DNA from: Siphonodentalium dalli
Taxonomy: Eukaryota; Mollusca; Scaphopoda; Gadilida; Siphonodentaliidae
Length of the DNA: 64,000 nt
Reading direction: 5' to 3'
Assembly: GCA_032622095.1 (NCBI GenBank)
Contig: CP136065.1
Span: forward strand, 39,993,503-40,057,502
Shown here: positions 35,176 through 46,550 of the stretch, in pieces
Position numbering within the stretch: position 1 is the stretch's first letter
Layout of the letters: each line of letters opens with the position of its first letter
Translations under genes and position numbers: made by a program
Notes under the pieces: generated by a model
Database searches by the model: none
Seen by the model: the letters and a program-made list of their open reading frames with translations, nothing else
Told to the model about the DNA's origin: nothing

Positions 35176-36625
35176 TGTGGTCCAGTGCTGGCATAAACTG
35201 ATGGTGATACCCCCGACAAGGGAGGCGTCCTGCTGTAGGTTTGCCGGCATGGACTGGCGCGATATTCTAACGAAATGGACCTTCTGTGTGGTTCCCTTTC
35301 CGGGGTCCACCACATCTAATAATTGGAATGGCACAAGATTGAATTAGATTAATTTGAAAGATTGATGCTCCAAAAACAATATTCTAATGAAGACCTTTCG
35401 GGGTTGCATGCTCCTAAATGAAGTTAGATATAGTGGCGCGCATGAAAGCCGTTCAATGTGCAAATGCGCTAAGTGTCTCCCCAAATTCACCATGTCAATA
35501 GGTCAAACTATGTCTAGAAAACAAAGCAGCCAAGCTCACTATGCTAAAACACGTTACTTTGATGAATAATTGCGTTGGTAATTCCGGACATTAGTGAATG
35601 TCGAGAGCGGCGGATGTTTTTTGACCGATTCAATTATAAGTGATATCGGATTTATTGGACAATTATCGGTCCGCTTTGTAGACCAACTGAGTCATAAATT
35701 ATTTCAAATCTGACTCCACTCAACAAACCTTGGGACTGACCTTAGTTAATAAGATTCATGCCACTATCGACCCACAAAATATTCGGCCCATCAAAGACCC
35801 TCGACATTATTAATACGGTTAATCAGATTTTTGACGTAGATTGTATAATTAGTACACACAAATATGGGTTCTTATTGCTATCAATTGGTTTCTGTCGGTC
35901 CCTGTAGACACATAAACTGATACGACCGATGTGTGTGTGAGTTTGTTGATGGAATTTGAGAGCGAGCCCAACATTCCGTGACGGGCCCCCATCACTAGTA
36001 TACTGCTTATTACGGTAGACTTATTAGAAGCGACATTACTCCGGGTTATTGAATAATAACGACACATTTGTTACTTCTTGGTATGACATCAGATTGAATG
36101 TCGGCTGTATATTGGATTACGCCAGTTATCCACAGTACAGTGGTGACTTCATAACGTCTTTCAAAATTGGGTTTTCACAAATCATCCACTGGTTAAATCC
36201 ATTGTTTTCCAAGAGAATGGTCTGGTTGAAAACGACGTATAATATTCAAGGCCTGTTCAAAACTCTACATTTAACTAATACTATAACTGTTAGTTTCTCG
36301 CTTTTATGAAGTTCGTGAAATTAGATCTTAAAGTGGTAGTGTACACTAAATCCGACCATTTATAGGACCATCTCCTTTTATACTCAACAAAATATATGCA
36401 ACAAATGAATGAATTTGAGCCATGGATTAGGGAAATATACACTCGTGTGCTCTATGAACGATGCAAAAAACATGGTAATTATAATGACAATGAATAAAGG
36501 CTGAAGTCATAAATTCATAAATGCATTATTCCATGGCTGAAATGCATTCATTTGTTGCATATATTCTGCTGAATATAAAAGGAGATTGTCCCATAAATGG
36601 TCGGATTTTAGTATACAGAACCCAT
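35176..36625. other. No recognisable feature
   Basis: Unique AT-rich sequence. The 86-codon frame at 36049-36309 has no recognised motif. Confidence 0.45.
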
Positions 36626-36655
36626 TTAACCCTTTGCACAACAGAGCGGCCCTGT

Positions 36656-36724
36656 GCCAATGCATTCTCTTATATATGCGAGTCGACCATATGTTGCCTC
36701 GCATATATAAGAGAATGCATTGGC
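36656..36724. repeat. 69-bp hairpin (A orientation)
   Basis: Arms as in other copies, with centre changes (CCATATGTTGCC). Confidence 0.93.
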
Positions 36725-36803
36725 TTAACACATTAAAAATTATAAAATTGTTAAAGAATGAAAGAAAAAATGGTAAAAAGTGTTAAAAAAATAATTTGTT
36801 TAG

Positions 36804-36872
36804 GCCAATGCATTCTCTTATATATGCGAGGCGACCTATGGTCGACTCGCATATATAAGAGAATGCATTGGC
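36804..36872. repeat. 69-bp hairpin (B orientation)
   Basis: Same sequence as 12766-12834. Confidence 0.94.
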
Positions 36873-37442
36873 ACAGGGCATAACTGTAACTATCACAATG
36901 TGGTCAAGGAGCCGGTTCCAATGATATCCATATTTGTATGGTTCTATTGAGACAGACCGAAGATATTTTAGGCTGTTGAAGCTTTATTTGGCCGGTTTTG
37001 GCCGTTTTGTTGGGTAAAGGGTTAAAATACACCCAAGTATAATTACATGTATATATCTAAGTGTGTACGCATTGAGTCGAGTGATTGATAGTCGTCAAAA
37101 CGAAAGACCGGGTCCTGGTTTCTTTGGAAAAAAACGTACCAATGCACGGTATTCTTTGTTAGTTTTTGTTGTTGTGATAAAGTAAAAATATAGACCATAA
37201 TTTGTTAGTTTTTTTTAATATAGCAAAATAAAAAAGAGCGTTCGTCTCTCTGCTAGACGAGGCTGAGCGCCATGATGTATATGTCGTCTTTAACCCTTTA
37301 CCCAACAAAACGGCCAAAACCGGCCAAATAAAGCTTCAACAGCCTAAAATATCTTCGGTCTGTCTCAATAGAACCATACAAATATGGATATCATTGGAAC
37401 CGGCTCCTTGACCACATTGTGATAGTTACAGTTATGCCCTGT

Positions 37443-37508
37443 GCCAATGCATTCTCTTATATATGCGAGTCGACCATAGGTCGCCTCGCATATATAAGAG
37501 AATGCATT
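37443..37508. repeat. Truncated hairpin (A orientation)
   Basis: Complete up to AGAATGCATT, then interrupted by TTTACC instead of GGC, apparently through a deletion of the spacer. Confidence 0.88.
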
Positions 37509-37561
37509 TTTACCATTTTTTCTTACATTCTTTAACAATTTTAGAATTTTGAATGTGTTAA

Positions 37562-37630
37562 GCCAATGCATTCTCTTATATATGCGAGGCGACCTATGGT
37601 CGACTCGCCTATATAAGAGAATGCATTGGC
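37562..37630. repeat. 69-bp hairpin (B orientation)
   Basis: Standard arms with one extra change (CGCCTATATAAG). Confidence 0.93.
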
Positions 37631-37660
37631 ACAGGGCCCTTCTGTTGGGTAAAGGGTTAA

Positions 37661-39632
37661 CTCGGATCTCCCCAGTTCAGCCACATTGTATGCGAATGAA
37701 CTCAATGAAGCTGCATGACTATGTTCATTCAAAGAGACAAGCATGGGTTGAAATCGAAGTCTATTGTTCTTGATCAATCATCAAGGTACCTCTAAAAACA
37801 TCGATGTTATTTGGAAGGAGGGATAATAGATAGGTCAATCAATGCATTAAATTCCGATATGCAGGCTTTAGATACTCTGAGTTTTTAAGCTGTTTTTATA
37901 TTTTTCTCACATACCTTACTTTAAATTCGCGCAGTACTAAATTTAGCTCAGTTTTGAATTCGCACACTTTGAATTCGGGCACCTAGCTGCGCGATTTCAA
38001 AATTGTCAACACAATTTTCGTAAAAGTCTTGGAATTATATGGAGCATATGACGGTGGACGTTTATATGCTCCAAATAATTATTCTGGTATTGAAATAGTT
38101 ATTTATCATTCAATTGATCTCGAAAGAAGTAAAAGCCACAACCACGTATAGGCAGCTGTCACGGTGTCAGTACTCAAGATTTGGGGATAAAGAGACATAC
38201 TGCATGTCGTGCCCATTAAGCCTGGAACATGTCCAGTCTATTTCTGACAATTAGTGCAACATGTTATTATGATTTGTCAATATACGTGTCGTATATATGA
38301 GTAATTATGTTGATAGTGGTCATCCGCATGTAAATGTTGGTCTATAAGCAGTCTAATTTTATATTCGATCTAACCTTTCGTAACGTTTGTAACTGATCAA
38401 CACAGTCCCCATGTTTCCCTGCGATTTGGTAGAAACACACGAGTCGTCATTTTTCGCTCACAATCGCTCTTTATTTATACCTTATCAAGTATATAGTAAC
38501 AACTAACGCTCTTTATTGTGTTCGTGTTCCCCCGGCTTATTCGATCCGTATTAACTATTTCGCTCGATGTATTGTGATCCGTGAAACAGGACAAGGATGG
38601 ATACAGCGATTATTGGAATGGACTCCAGATTGCCGTGGTGCTTTAAAACTAGTAGGCCTAATAGCCCCGCATGGGGAACAAAATAGTTTGCAAAACACAT
38701 GAAATAATTGAGATAATCATACATCGAGGTTAAATGCCTTCAGTCTAACGAGTTAAGGGGACCATAGGTAAACATTAACGACTAACATCGCGTAAAACAA
38801 CCGGGCTTATTTACAGATTGTACCTGAGTGATATGTTGCAGCTCTTCCCTATATATAACAGTTTCACAACTACTGTACATGTACCAAAGCATAAAGAGCG
38901 CCCGCCTCCATGTTACTTTACTACGCGACATCAGACGGATCATCGGTACTATACTGCATCGGGTATCGTGATAAAGACACTGACTTTTGCGGCGTCTTTC
39001 AAAATCGGACTTCCTCCATGAAGCTGGAACCCCAAATTCTGCATGTGCAATTAATCAATTTTACCACAACCATTGCTCAATAGATTTTTCGGACGTATTT
39101 TTCCATTATGTTTTAAATGTATAATGGAGTGCTCTAATATCAATTTGGATAGTGCTCTGAAAAAAACAATTGCAGGAAACATTGTTCCCATCATGCACTG
39201 ATTTATTTATAGGGAATGACAAATACTCACAATCATCATACTGAATCGTCATAAAACCAACATCAGACTTCTGGGTGCAGTTATACACACAATAGCCTGT
39301 CTGCACAATTAAGAACAATTGAATATGGGTAATCCATTATATGCATGACATGTGATGTCTTTAAGCAATACGTATTATACAAGGGCTTCCATGGGTTCAG
39401 TTTGTAAGGAGCATGGCGCATATTCGCATAAGGTAAACATAAGCCGTCCATCGATGACGAAGCTGACTCGATAAGCAAGGACTTCTGATCCACGCATAGT
39501 GAGAGCAAACTGATTCGTATATTTGGTTTTTAGGGACTTTTCCGGTGGTAGGTGATTTCTATGTGCAGTGGAGTGTTTTCCCGATGAAATTAACCATCGC
39601 GGTCTTTCCTCCCCTGTAAAACTGACAACGCC
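37661..39632. other. Mostly unique; diverged family D remnant at about 38445-38530 and a weak candidate exon
   Basis: 38445-38530 keeps the paired ATCGCTCTTTATT and AACGCTCTTTATT motifs of family D, about 43 bp apart, but no ends. A minus-strand frame at 39109-39303 follows a good acceptor-like TTCTTAATTGTGCAG and encodes cysteine-rich TGYCVYNCTQKSDVGFMTIQ. With no partner exon of equal quality it stays a weak candidate. Confidence 0.35.
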
Positions 39633-39686
39633 GTGATATGGTCTATATCGTCTGAAATGGCCACCAAACCCAATAAACCAAACAAA
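39633..39686 (+). repeat. 54-bp exact direct repeat, copy 1
   Basis: From GTGATATGGTCTATATCG to AATAAACCAAACAAA, identical to 43514-43567. Confidence 0.93.
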
Positions 39687-39834
39687 TGTTTATTGTTCAC
39701 TTCCATCAAATTTGGAGAGCATTATACAAAAGAAAAATGTACATATATAAGTATGCATGACAATATGTGAACAGAAAACAACTTGTGTGCACAGAACACT
39801 ATTGAATTAGACATTGTAAGACACGTACAATTAT

Positions 39835-42605
39835 ATAGTAAGTTATCTATATCTATATTTGCGAATGTCTGTCTGTCTGTCTGTCTGTCTGTGTTCTATA
39901 GAAATTCACAGGGGACCATCTAGATGATGCCAAAGGGATCTACTAGGAGTAGCTTTTTACGAGAAAGATAATGGTCGGGGTTAGAATTTTCTAAAGTGAC
40001 GCCGTTGTTGTCAGGGGCAGAAAATGGGGAGGGGCAGAAAAAAAAATTGTCGCCGATTGCCACCAAACTTATATATAATCATCCCCATAATATGATGAAT
40101 CTAATGGCGTGGTTTAAATATGGCAAAAGTAGCGCCGTTCGCGTCAGGGGTGCCCGGAAGGGGGGGGGGGCATATTTTTTTTCTGTCGCCGATTGCCACG
40201 AAGCTTACATATAATCATCCCCATGATATGAAGAATCCAACGGTGTGGTTTAAATATGTCAAAAGTTGCGTCGTTTGAGTCAGGGATGAACGGAAGGGGA
40301 GAGGGGCACCAAAATTGATAAAATTAATTTTAGCGCCGATTTCCACCAAATTGATATATATTCTTCTTCATGATACAAGGAATCTAACTGTTCGATTTAA
40401 CAACGCCAAATTGTTGTTTTTGAATGCGAGATTGGGAGGGGGTGGGCACTAAATTTGATAATACAAGTAAGTCGCCGATTGCCACCACACTTATACAAAA
40501 TCATCCCCATGGTATGAGGAGTCTAATGCTGTGGCTTTTATCTGTCAAATGTGGCCTCATTCGAGTCAGGGTTGCATTGAAAGGGACAGGGGCACCAAAA
40601 TTGATGCACAATTTATTTTAGCGCCAATTTCCGCCAAATTGACACACGTTCTTATCCATGATACGAGGAATCTAATCGTGATTTAAAGACGCCATAGTGG
40701 TGCTGTTTGGGTGAGAGATGGAGAGGGGAGGGATTGGCACCAAATTTGATAAAATAATTGTTTAGTCGCCGATTATCACCAAACTTATAAACAATCATCT
40801 CCATGATATCAGGAGTGTAATCGTGTGGTTTAAGGATGTCACAAGTGGGGCCATTCGAGTCAGTGGTGTATAGAGATGAGAGGGACACAAAAATTTATAT
40901 CTATATTTTTAGTGCCGATTTCCACCAGATTGATACATATTCTTCTCCGTGATACGAGGAATCTTATCGTGTGGTTTAGATACACCAAATTGGTGCCCTA
41001 TGGGCGAGATATATGGGCACCTTAAATTTGATACGAATTTTATACTCGCCAATTTTCACCAATTTCATATATATGCATCTCTAATCTCTAATGAGTCTTA
41101 GTGTGTGCAGCTTGAGTCCGAAATAAGGATAGTACCAATTACCATCAAATTCAGACACGTTCTTCTCAAATGATACAAGAAATAAAATCGTGCTGTCTTT
41201 TTGTCTATCTGTGTGCGTTCTATATATAACTTCACGCTGTACAATCGAGATGGCACCAAGGCGTTCTAAGAGGGGTAACTTTTTACAAGGAAGATAATGG
41301 TGCGGGTAAAATTTTTCTAAAATGACGCTGTTGGTGGGAGGGGAAATTAAACAAAATATGGTGAAATTGTTTTGTCGCTGATTTCCACCAAACGAATACA
41401 TAATCACCTTCGCAATATGGCGTTGTTCGAGTCAGCGTTGCATCAACAATTGATTTAATAAACCAAATTCCACCAAATTCATACACATTTTTCTCTAATG
41501 ATATACCATGAATTAAATCACATTTGGTGTCCTTTGCGTCACGGATGGCGAGCGGATATGCACTATCATTGATAAGATTGCTATTCGCCGATATCCACAT
41601 ATAAGTTATATATATACAGTCACAAGGCCATCTCCATATCATGTTAAGTAGTTGGGCGTTCACATTTCACAATCCCGACATATGGTGACCAATATAAGTC
41701 ACTTGAACAATTATATCTTCTTAACTGTCATATTTATATGGAATGGCAATCAAGGCATTCACACAATGAGCTAGCAAAAAGAGCTGATAACTAGAAGAAG
41801 CATATATTTATCATTCTATTGAAGAGATACATATATTCGTGCAAACTGAGACACCTCGAACCGTCAGAGGATTGCATATATATAATAACACAATTTAGTC
41901 TGTTCCATTCAATACAGTTTCCACAAAAAGTTACAATTTGTCAAGAGATATGGAAGGCCTGTTCAAAAATAGTGGTCACAGTGTGCAGTCAAATATAGTT
42001 TCTTCGGAAAATGCAGTTAGTAGCACAAGACTTTTCAGGATCCAACCAATACTGACATCTGAAGGGTTTTAGAACAGACTCATCGACTGACATAAACAAC
42101 TCAAAATCTCGCTCTGTGCCTGGCACATGTAGCTGATATATGTGCGCGGCAACATTTCGTTTAAACTAAGAATATTTAGCCAATATATAGCACCATGAAC
42201 AGAGGAGCACCTGGAAATTTCTTTGAAACATCGGTATCTTCATGGAGATATGATAGCCATGTCTTTGTCCAACCCACTATATTGATTGATACATCTCAAT
42301 ATGTAAAACCCAATTATCACCTTTTATCGAACTAATGTGTTTATGATGTTCATGTATCATATTATAACGTCTAATGTATACGCAGTTGTAAATAAATAAA
42401 TACTTCATTATTGGTGGAACGGATTAATCGCAATAAACAGAATGGTGAGCCACTACTTATATTCCATGACTGTAATAATCATGTTGTGTGATGCTATTTG
42501 AATATACAATTTATGAGAAAATGTATAACACTTTAAGCAAGAGCATTCTCTATTCCCAACACATATCCACAGCATACTGGGCAACGCCGGGTAACCCTGC
42601 TAGTA
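39835..42605. mobile_element. Possible Helentron-like element with internal tandem repeats
   Basis: The left part has TATCTATATCTATATTTGCG, then a run of GTCT repeats (39871-39893) and TGTTCTATAGAAATTC. The right part ends GGGCAACGCCGGGTAACCC then TGCTAGTAT, a style of terminus I associate with Helitron2/Helentron-type elements. Between them is a diverged tandem array. A second copy of the left-hand block (GTCTATCTGTGTGCGTTC, AACTTTTTACAAGGAAGATA) begins at about 41200, so the region is internally duplicated. There is no Rep/helicase coding. The class assignment is tentative. Confidence 0.42.
40050..41660 (+). repeat. Diverged tandem repeat of about 143 bp
   Basis: The phrase CGCCGATTGCCACC or CGCCGATTTCCACC recurs at 40051, 40187, 40334, 40473, 40622, 40767, 40914 and 41047 (spacings 133-149). 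GCC versus TCC variants alternate, indicating an ancestral dimer of about 285 bp. Each unit also holds GGGGAGGGGCA-like and GATACGAGGAATCTAAT-like phrases. Confidence 0.82.
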
Positions 42606-42950
42606 TGTTATATTTGCGTGCGATGGCACTTTCATTGCACTGACGATGCCATGTCACACACATATGGTTATGTTATGAAATTTCAGTGTCCAATATCGTA
42701 AATGTTTTGCAAATGTATCTATATCACATGCGTCCGGTCTAGATGTATGTACCACATTCGTTACAGTATAACTGTTACAGATATACGAAATAGATAAACA
42801 TCTCCTGCGTGTGGTATATATATTCAACTCGTAGTGTTTATATTTGTTACATGAAATTAGACTTGTGTCGCCATATTGTGCGATCATGGACAATGTATAA
42901 TTTTATATACACATGTAATATCACATGGAAATGGCCCATCCATTAATTAA

Positions 42951-43023
42951 TATGTATATATGAGGTTCGGCACAGCAGCAATGTATATAACATTGCTGCT
43001 GTGCCGAACCTCATATATACATA
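42951..43023. repeat. Perfect 34-bp-arm hairpin
   Basis: TATGTATATATGAGGTTCGG, continuing CACAGCAGCAATGT, is followed after TATAT by its exact reverse complement. No mismatch is visible, so it is recent or maintained. Confidence 0.93.
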
Positions 43024-43105
43024 TATATAAAGAGACCTTAAAATGTGAATATAGTGTCCTAAGTGCGACATCGGAATACAGCGCCATTCGAGCTTCCTTT
43101 TTTGG

Positions 43106-43240
43106 GGTTGCTTCGGTAGCCGTGTGGTATTGACGTCGGACTTTGAGTCGCAAGGCGCGCTCGCCGTCGGGCCGGGGTTCGTATCCCACCCAATCTAAAA
43201 AAAATTGCATTGTCTCAAAAATCAAATTTCCATTAATTAA
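43106..43240 (+). repeat. tRNA-derived SINE
   Basis: A-box-like TAGCCGTGTGG (43117-43127) and B-box-like GGTTCGTATCC (43176-43186) lie in tRNA-like order. They are followed by an A-run and TTGCATTGTCTCAAAAATC. The cloverleaf is incomplete (mismatched anticodon and acceptor stems), so it is not a tRNA gene. The tail recurs at 59632-59690 (CACCCACAATC, TTGCACTGTCTCAAAAATC), supporting a dispersed SINE. Confidence 0.68.
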
Positions 43241-43513
43241 TAATTTCTTGTCCGATTTTAAATATATATCACATGCGTACATGTGGTCTAGATATATGTA
43301 CCACGATCAGTATAGTGTAACTGTTATACGGAATATATTAATATTTCCTGCGTGTAGTCTATATACTATACAACGTGCAGTGTTATAAATTCAGACTTGT
43401 GTTAATGTGCGATCAAGGATAATGTATCAATTATTATACACAGGTAATGTAATAAACGCATATAATGTCACATGGAAATGGCCCACCCAATAAACTGTTA
43501 AACCAATATAAGA

Positions 43514-43567
43514 GTGATATGGTCTATATCGTCTGAAATGGCCACCAAACCCAATAAACCAAACAAA
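43514..43567 (+). repeat. 54-bp exact direct repeat, copy 2
   Basis: Identical to 39633-39686, 3.88 kb away. Confidence 0.93.
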
Positions 43568-44202
43568 ACAATACAATAATTGCTATACATGTATTTACCG
43601 TCAATACATGTATGTTGTATGCATTTGTTTCTCGCGTACATTAGAACCCAGACCATAAACTACAACTCATCCAACCCATCAATTTCCAATAGTTTATGTC
43701 GCGTCTGCACAACACACATAGTATAAAACACTCGCATCTTGCTGCTTACTTTAAGATAGACCATGAATGGAGATATCTGATTTCTTGATTTAGAGAAGTG
43801 TGTAATTGAGACAATTTGATTAAGCTTTATATCATGCTTGAGAAACTCGGGCTTATATTGTAGAAAAACAGATCGATTCTTTGAACAGAAAACGAGACTT
43901 TATGGACAGAAAGCTCCTTTGATCTCCGGGCGTCGGAAGTATGAAGTCGTAAATGGAAGTAACGTTATTCTGATCATCAGCAATCATTGTGTAGAGAGCG
44001 ATTCCAAAAGACTTAAATAATGTCAAATGGAAATATATCAACCCTCTCAAACATGTTTGTCTGGGCCAACTGCTGGTATTGGAGTAAATAATCATGTTCT
44101 GATTACACACATATACATGTATCCAGTAACGCAGAACGGGTTGTATAAATACAATGTATATGGACGCCAATAAATACCACCAATATGTCGAGCAATCGTA
44201 CA
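43568..44202. other. No recognisable feature
   Basis: Unique AT-rich sequence without a supported gene. Confidence 0.4.
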
Positions 44203-44645
44203 CACAGGTCCCCTGGTGCGACAACCCCACCGTAAGTATTAAAGTGATGTAAAACACTCCGGTAGAGTGATCAAATAGAAATGGAGAATAATATTGCTCA
44301 CAGTAGTTATTTTTACGAAGATTAATCCAAATTGACAACACAATAACCATCATTCAGATATATTAATTAAATGCAATTAATCTCTATAGCTAGCTCATTT
44401 GTGTTTGTTTATCGCCGATAGTTGCGTCCCGAATCGACATGTAAATATTTACAATTGAACGTAGTTCAAAAGATGTTTTATATGGAGTGGTATGGTCGAT
44501 TTCTTTGAAATTTTCGGCGATGTTAGTAGAATGCAAGTTGGCATAACATCTGAGCACTAACTTATAAGTTCCATGCACCCGAACAAGTCCATAATATGTC
44601 TTTAATATATACTCGTGGTGGGGTTGTCGCAGCAGGGGACCCGTG
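44203..44645. repeat. Inverted repeat enclosing a family H element
   Basis: The left arm (44203-44231, with GGTCCCCTGGTGCGACAACC) is the near-exact complement of the right arm (44617-44645). Between them lies the TTAA-flanked family H copy. The other family H copies lack these arms, so they belong to the insertion site or to an outer element. Confidence 0.8.
44239..44605. mobile_element. TTAA element family H, copy 1
   Basis: TTAA at 44239-44242 and 44602-44605 bounds 359 bp that starts AGTGATGTAAAACACTCCGG and ends CATAATATGTCT. Three other copies lie at 48.86, 50.97 and 59.48 kb. Terminal inverted repeats are minimal. No coding capacity is visible. Confidence 0.75.
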
Positions 44646-44982
44646 ATCGTACCTTATAATTATATTTTATTTCTGCTAATAATATAATTGTTTATTCTTA
44701 CACCATGGTACATGGGTTCATTGTATTACAAAATAAATGCAACTTATAAACAATAAAAATTAAACAACAATTTTAAGAGCACAGTGGATAATCTTTCAAA
44801 TTGAGGGCGTTTAGTGTTCAATTGACTGCATCGAGAAGCATGCCATGTTCAGATTGCCGTAATGTTGCTACCACGAGCTGCACCACATATAGTGAAAACA
44901 CGTTTCACAATAATAATGTTTAGCCGTTGAGTTATCTCGGATATCTGTCCTCAGTTCTACATGACAGTCATTCTATTCTGAT
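44646..44982. other. No recognisable feature
   Basis: Unique AT-rich sequence. Confidence 0.4.
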
Positions 44983-45600
44983 TTATCCACGGCTCACTAT
45001 CACTATTGCCAACATAAAGCCTGCCTAATAATCGTTACGTTTATTGCGTCAAGGTAGCGTTATTAGGTCAACGTAGCTTTATTAGGTTAGTACTACTTTT
45101 ATGACGTAATTTGATATGCAATTTGCGCAGGTAACTAGGTACGTCAACCGGCCTTAATGACGTCATTGTGATTTCAGAACGTTTTTATCGTGTATAATTC
45201 ACAAAAAATAATTCGTAAAATGATATATGTTTTAGCTCTAAAACATCTATAAATCATCAGAACAAGGTCTGCTTAGAATAACTGTAAAAAGGCCAACGAA
45301 CTATTTCGCTCTAAGCTGCACTTCGGTTTTCCCACGCCATGAATGCTAATTAGTTTGCTTGACCTAATAAATGGAATGGCGTCACCGAATTAACGAATGT
45401 AAAACTGCGGGAAATGACAGATTTACCTCACAAAAGGCAAGTTTTTTTGCGATGGATAAATAAAATATGTAGCTAATGTCGCTTAAACTGTTTATATCCG
45501 CTCGGGGGATTTGGCATCTATTGGACTCGGCTAATAGATGCTCAAAATCCCCCTCACGGACACAAAAACAGTTTAAGCGACGACACTAGCTACATATATT
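44983..45600 (+). repeat. 624-bp tandem duplication, unit 1, with foldback
   Basis: Begins TTATCCACGGCTCACTATC and contains ATAAAGCCTGC, TTATTGCGTCAAGGTAGCG, GGTACGTCAACCGGC and TGACGTCATTG. It ends in a foldback (45465-45600) with arms of about 60 bp: ATATGTAGCTAATGTCGC and GCGACGACACTAGCTACATAT. Confidence 0.85.
45465..45600. repeat. 136-bp foldback
   Basis: The left arm contains GTCGCTTAAACTGTTT, GGGGGATTT and GCATCTATT. The right arm has the inverted forms AATAGATGC, AATCCCCC and AAACAGTTTAAGCGAC. Several mismatches and one small insertion are visible. Confidence 0.8.
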
Positions 45601-45606
45601 CTATAG

Positions 45607-46040
45607 TTATCCACCGCTCACTACCTCTATTGCCTACATAAAGCCTGCATAATAAACGTTATGTTTATTGCGTCAATGTAGCTTTATTAGGTCAACCTAG
45701 CTTTATTATGTTAGTTCCACTATCATGACGTAATTATATATGCAAATTGTGCAGGTATCTAGGGACGTCAACCGGCATAAATGACGTCATTGCTATTTGA
45801 GAATGTTTTCTTCGTCCATATTTCAATTAAGGTCGGCTTAGAATAACTGTAAAAAAGCAAACGAACTCTTTCGCTCTAAGCTACACTTCGGTTTTCCGAC
45901 GTAATGAACGAAACACTTAGAAAAGTGACAGAATACCCCCACAAAATGCAAGTTTTACGCGATGGCAGAGCCTCACCCTATAATAGATGCTCAAACCCCC
46001 CTCACGTACATAAACCGTTTAAGCGACGGCACTAGCTACA
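45607..46040 (+). repeat. 624-bp tandem duplication, unit 2 (shortened)
   Basis: TTATCCACCGCTCACTACC, TTATTGCGTCAATGTAGC, GGGACGTCAACCGGC and TGACGTCATTGC follow in the order of unit 1. The left arm of the foldback is deleted; only the right arm (AATAGATGCTCAAACCCCCC, GTTTAAGCGACGGCACTAGC) remains. Confidence 0.85.
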
Positions 46041-46500
46041 TATTCTATATATATTATTCTCGGGATATCATCATAGAACGAGCGTCGCACAGCGACCGCA
46101 TTTATCCCGTCGCTAAAACATGACAGCTAGAGAGACACGTTTGCAGTTGTTTACCAAAACTAAGAATAGAACCAAAACAAGATCACGTGCCCGATTGGGT
46201 CAGTTGCTAAATAAAGATTTGATGGATCATGCGGATCGATACACAAATTCCATTGGTGGTATTAACATGCAGTAGTATATGATCATTAATAAGATTTAAT
46301 AAGTCAACATCTGCCTGGTAATTTATTCGCAATGTTACCAAAAACTCTCAGCAGCATCAGGGTAATATATAACCAGGGCGCTGATCGTTCTCAGTAAATC
46401 GGGAGAGCGGAACTATATCGCCGGAGGCACGTGATCAAGTCGTGAGAGGGCCAAGGTCTTTTCGCAAGATTCGAAAATTGGGGAAAGTATGTTTTTGTTT
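46041..46500. other. No recognisable feature
   Basis: Unique sequence leading into a CpG-richer stretch. Confidence 0.35.
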
Positions 46501-46550
46501 GAAATTACCCCCCCCATCCCCACCCTCCCCTTTTTTTTGTTTTTTGTTTT

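Larger units (their letters stand above)
36626..37025. mobile_element. TTAA element family A, copy 3
   Basis: TTAA at 36626-36629 and 37022-37025 bounds 392 bp. Ends CCCTTTGCACAACA and (complement) CCCTTTACCCAACA. Hairpins at 36656-36724 and 36804-36872. Same orientation as copy 2. Confidence 0.9.
37290..37660. mobile_element. TTAA element family A, copy 4 (inverted)
   Basis: TTAA at 37290-37293 and 37657-37660 bounds 363 bp. Ends CCCTTTACCCAACA on both sides. It is inverted relative to copy 3, 265 bp away. The left hairpin (37443-37508) has lost its last bases; the right one (37562-37630) is complete. The spacer GTGTTAAGCCAATG is the empty site for the family D insertion in copy 1. Confidence 0.9.

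Noticed and set aside
39106-39508. Two-exon cysteine-rich gene on the minus strand
   Set aside because: The acceptor before TGYCVYN is good, but the upstream frame has a weak donor and no signal peptide or homology; kept only as a weak note in the gap entry.
43106-43196. Functional tRNA gene
   Set aside because: A and B boxes are present but the anticodon and acceptor stems do not pair, and an A-run plus a recurrent tail follow, so it is a SINE.
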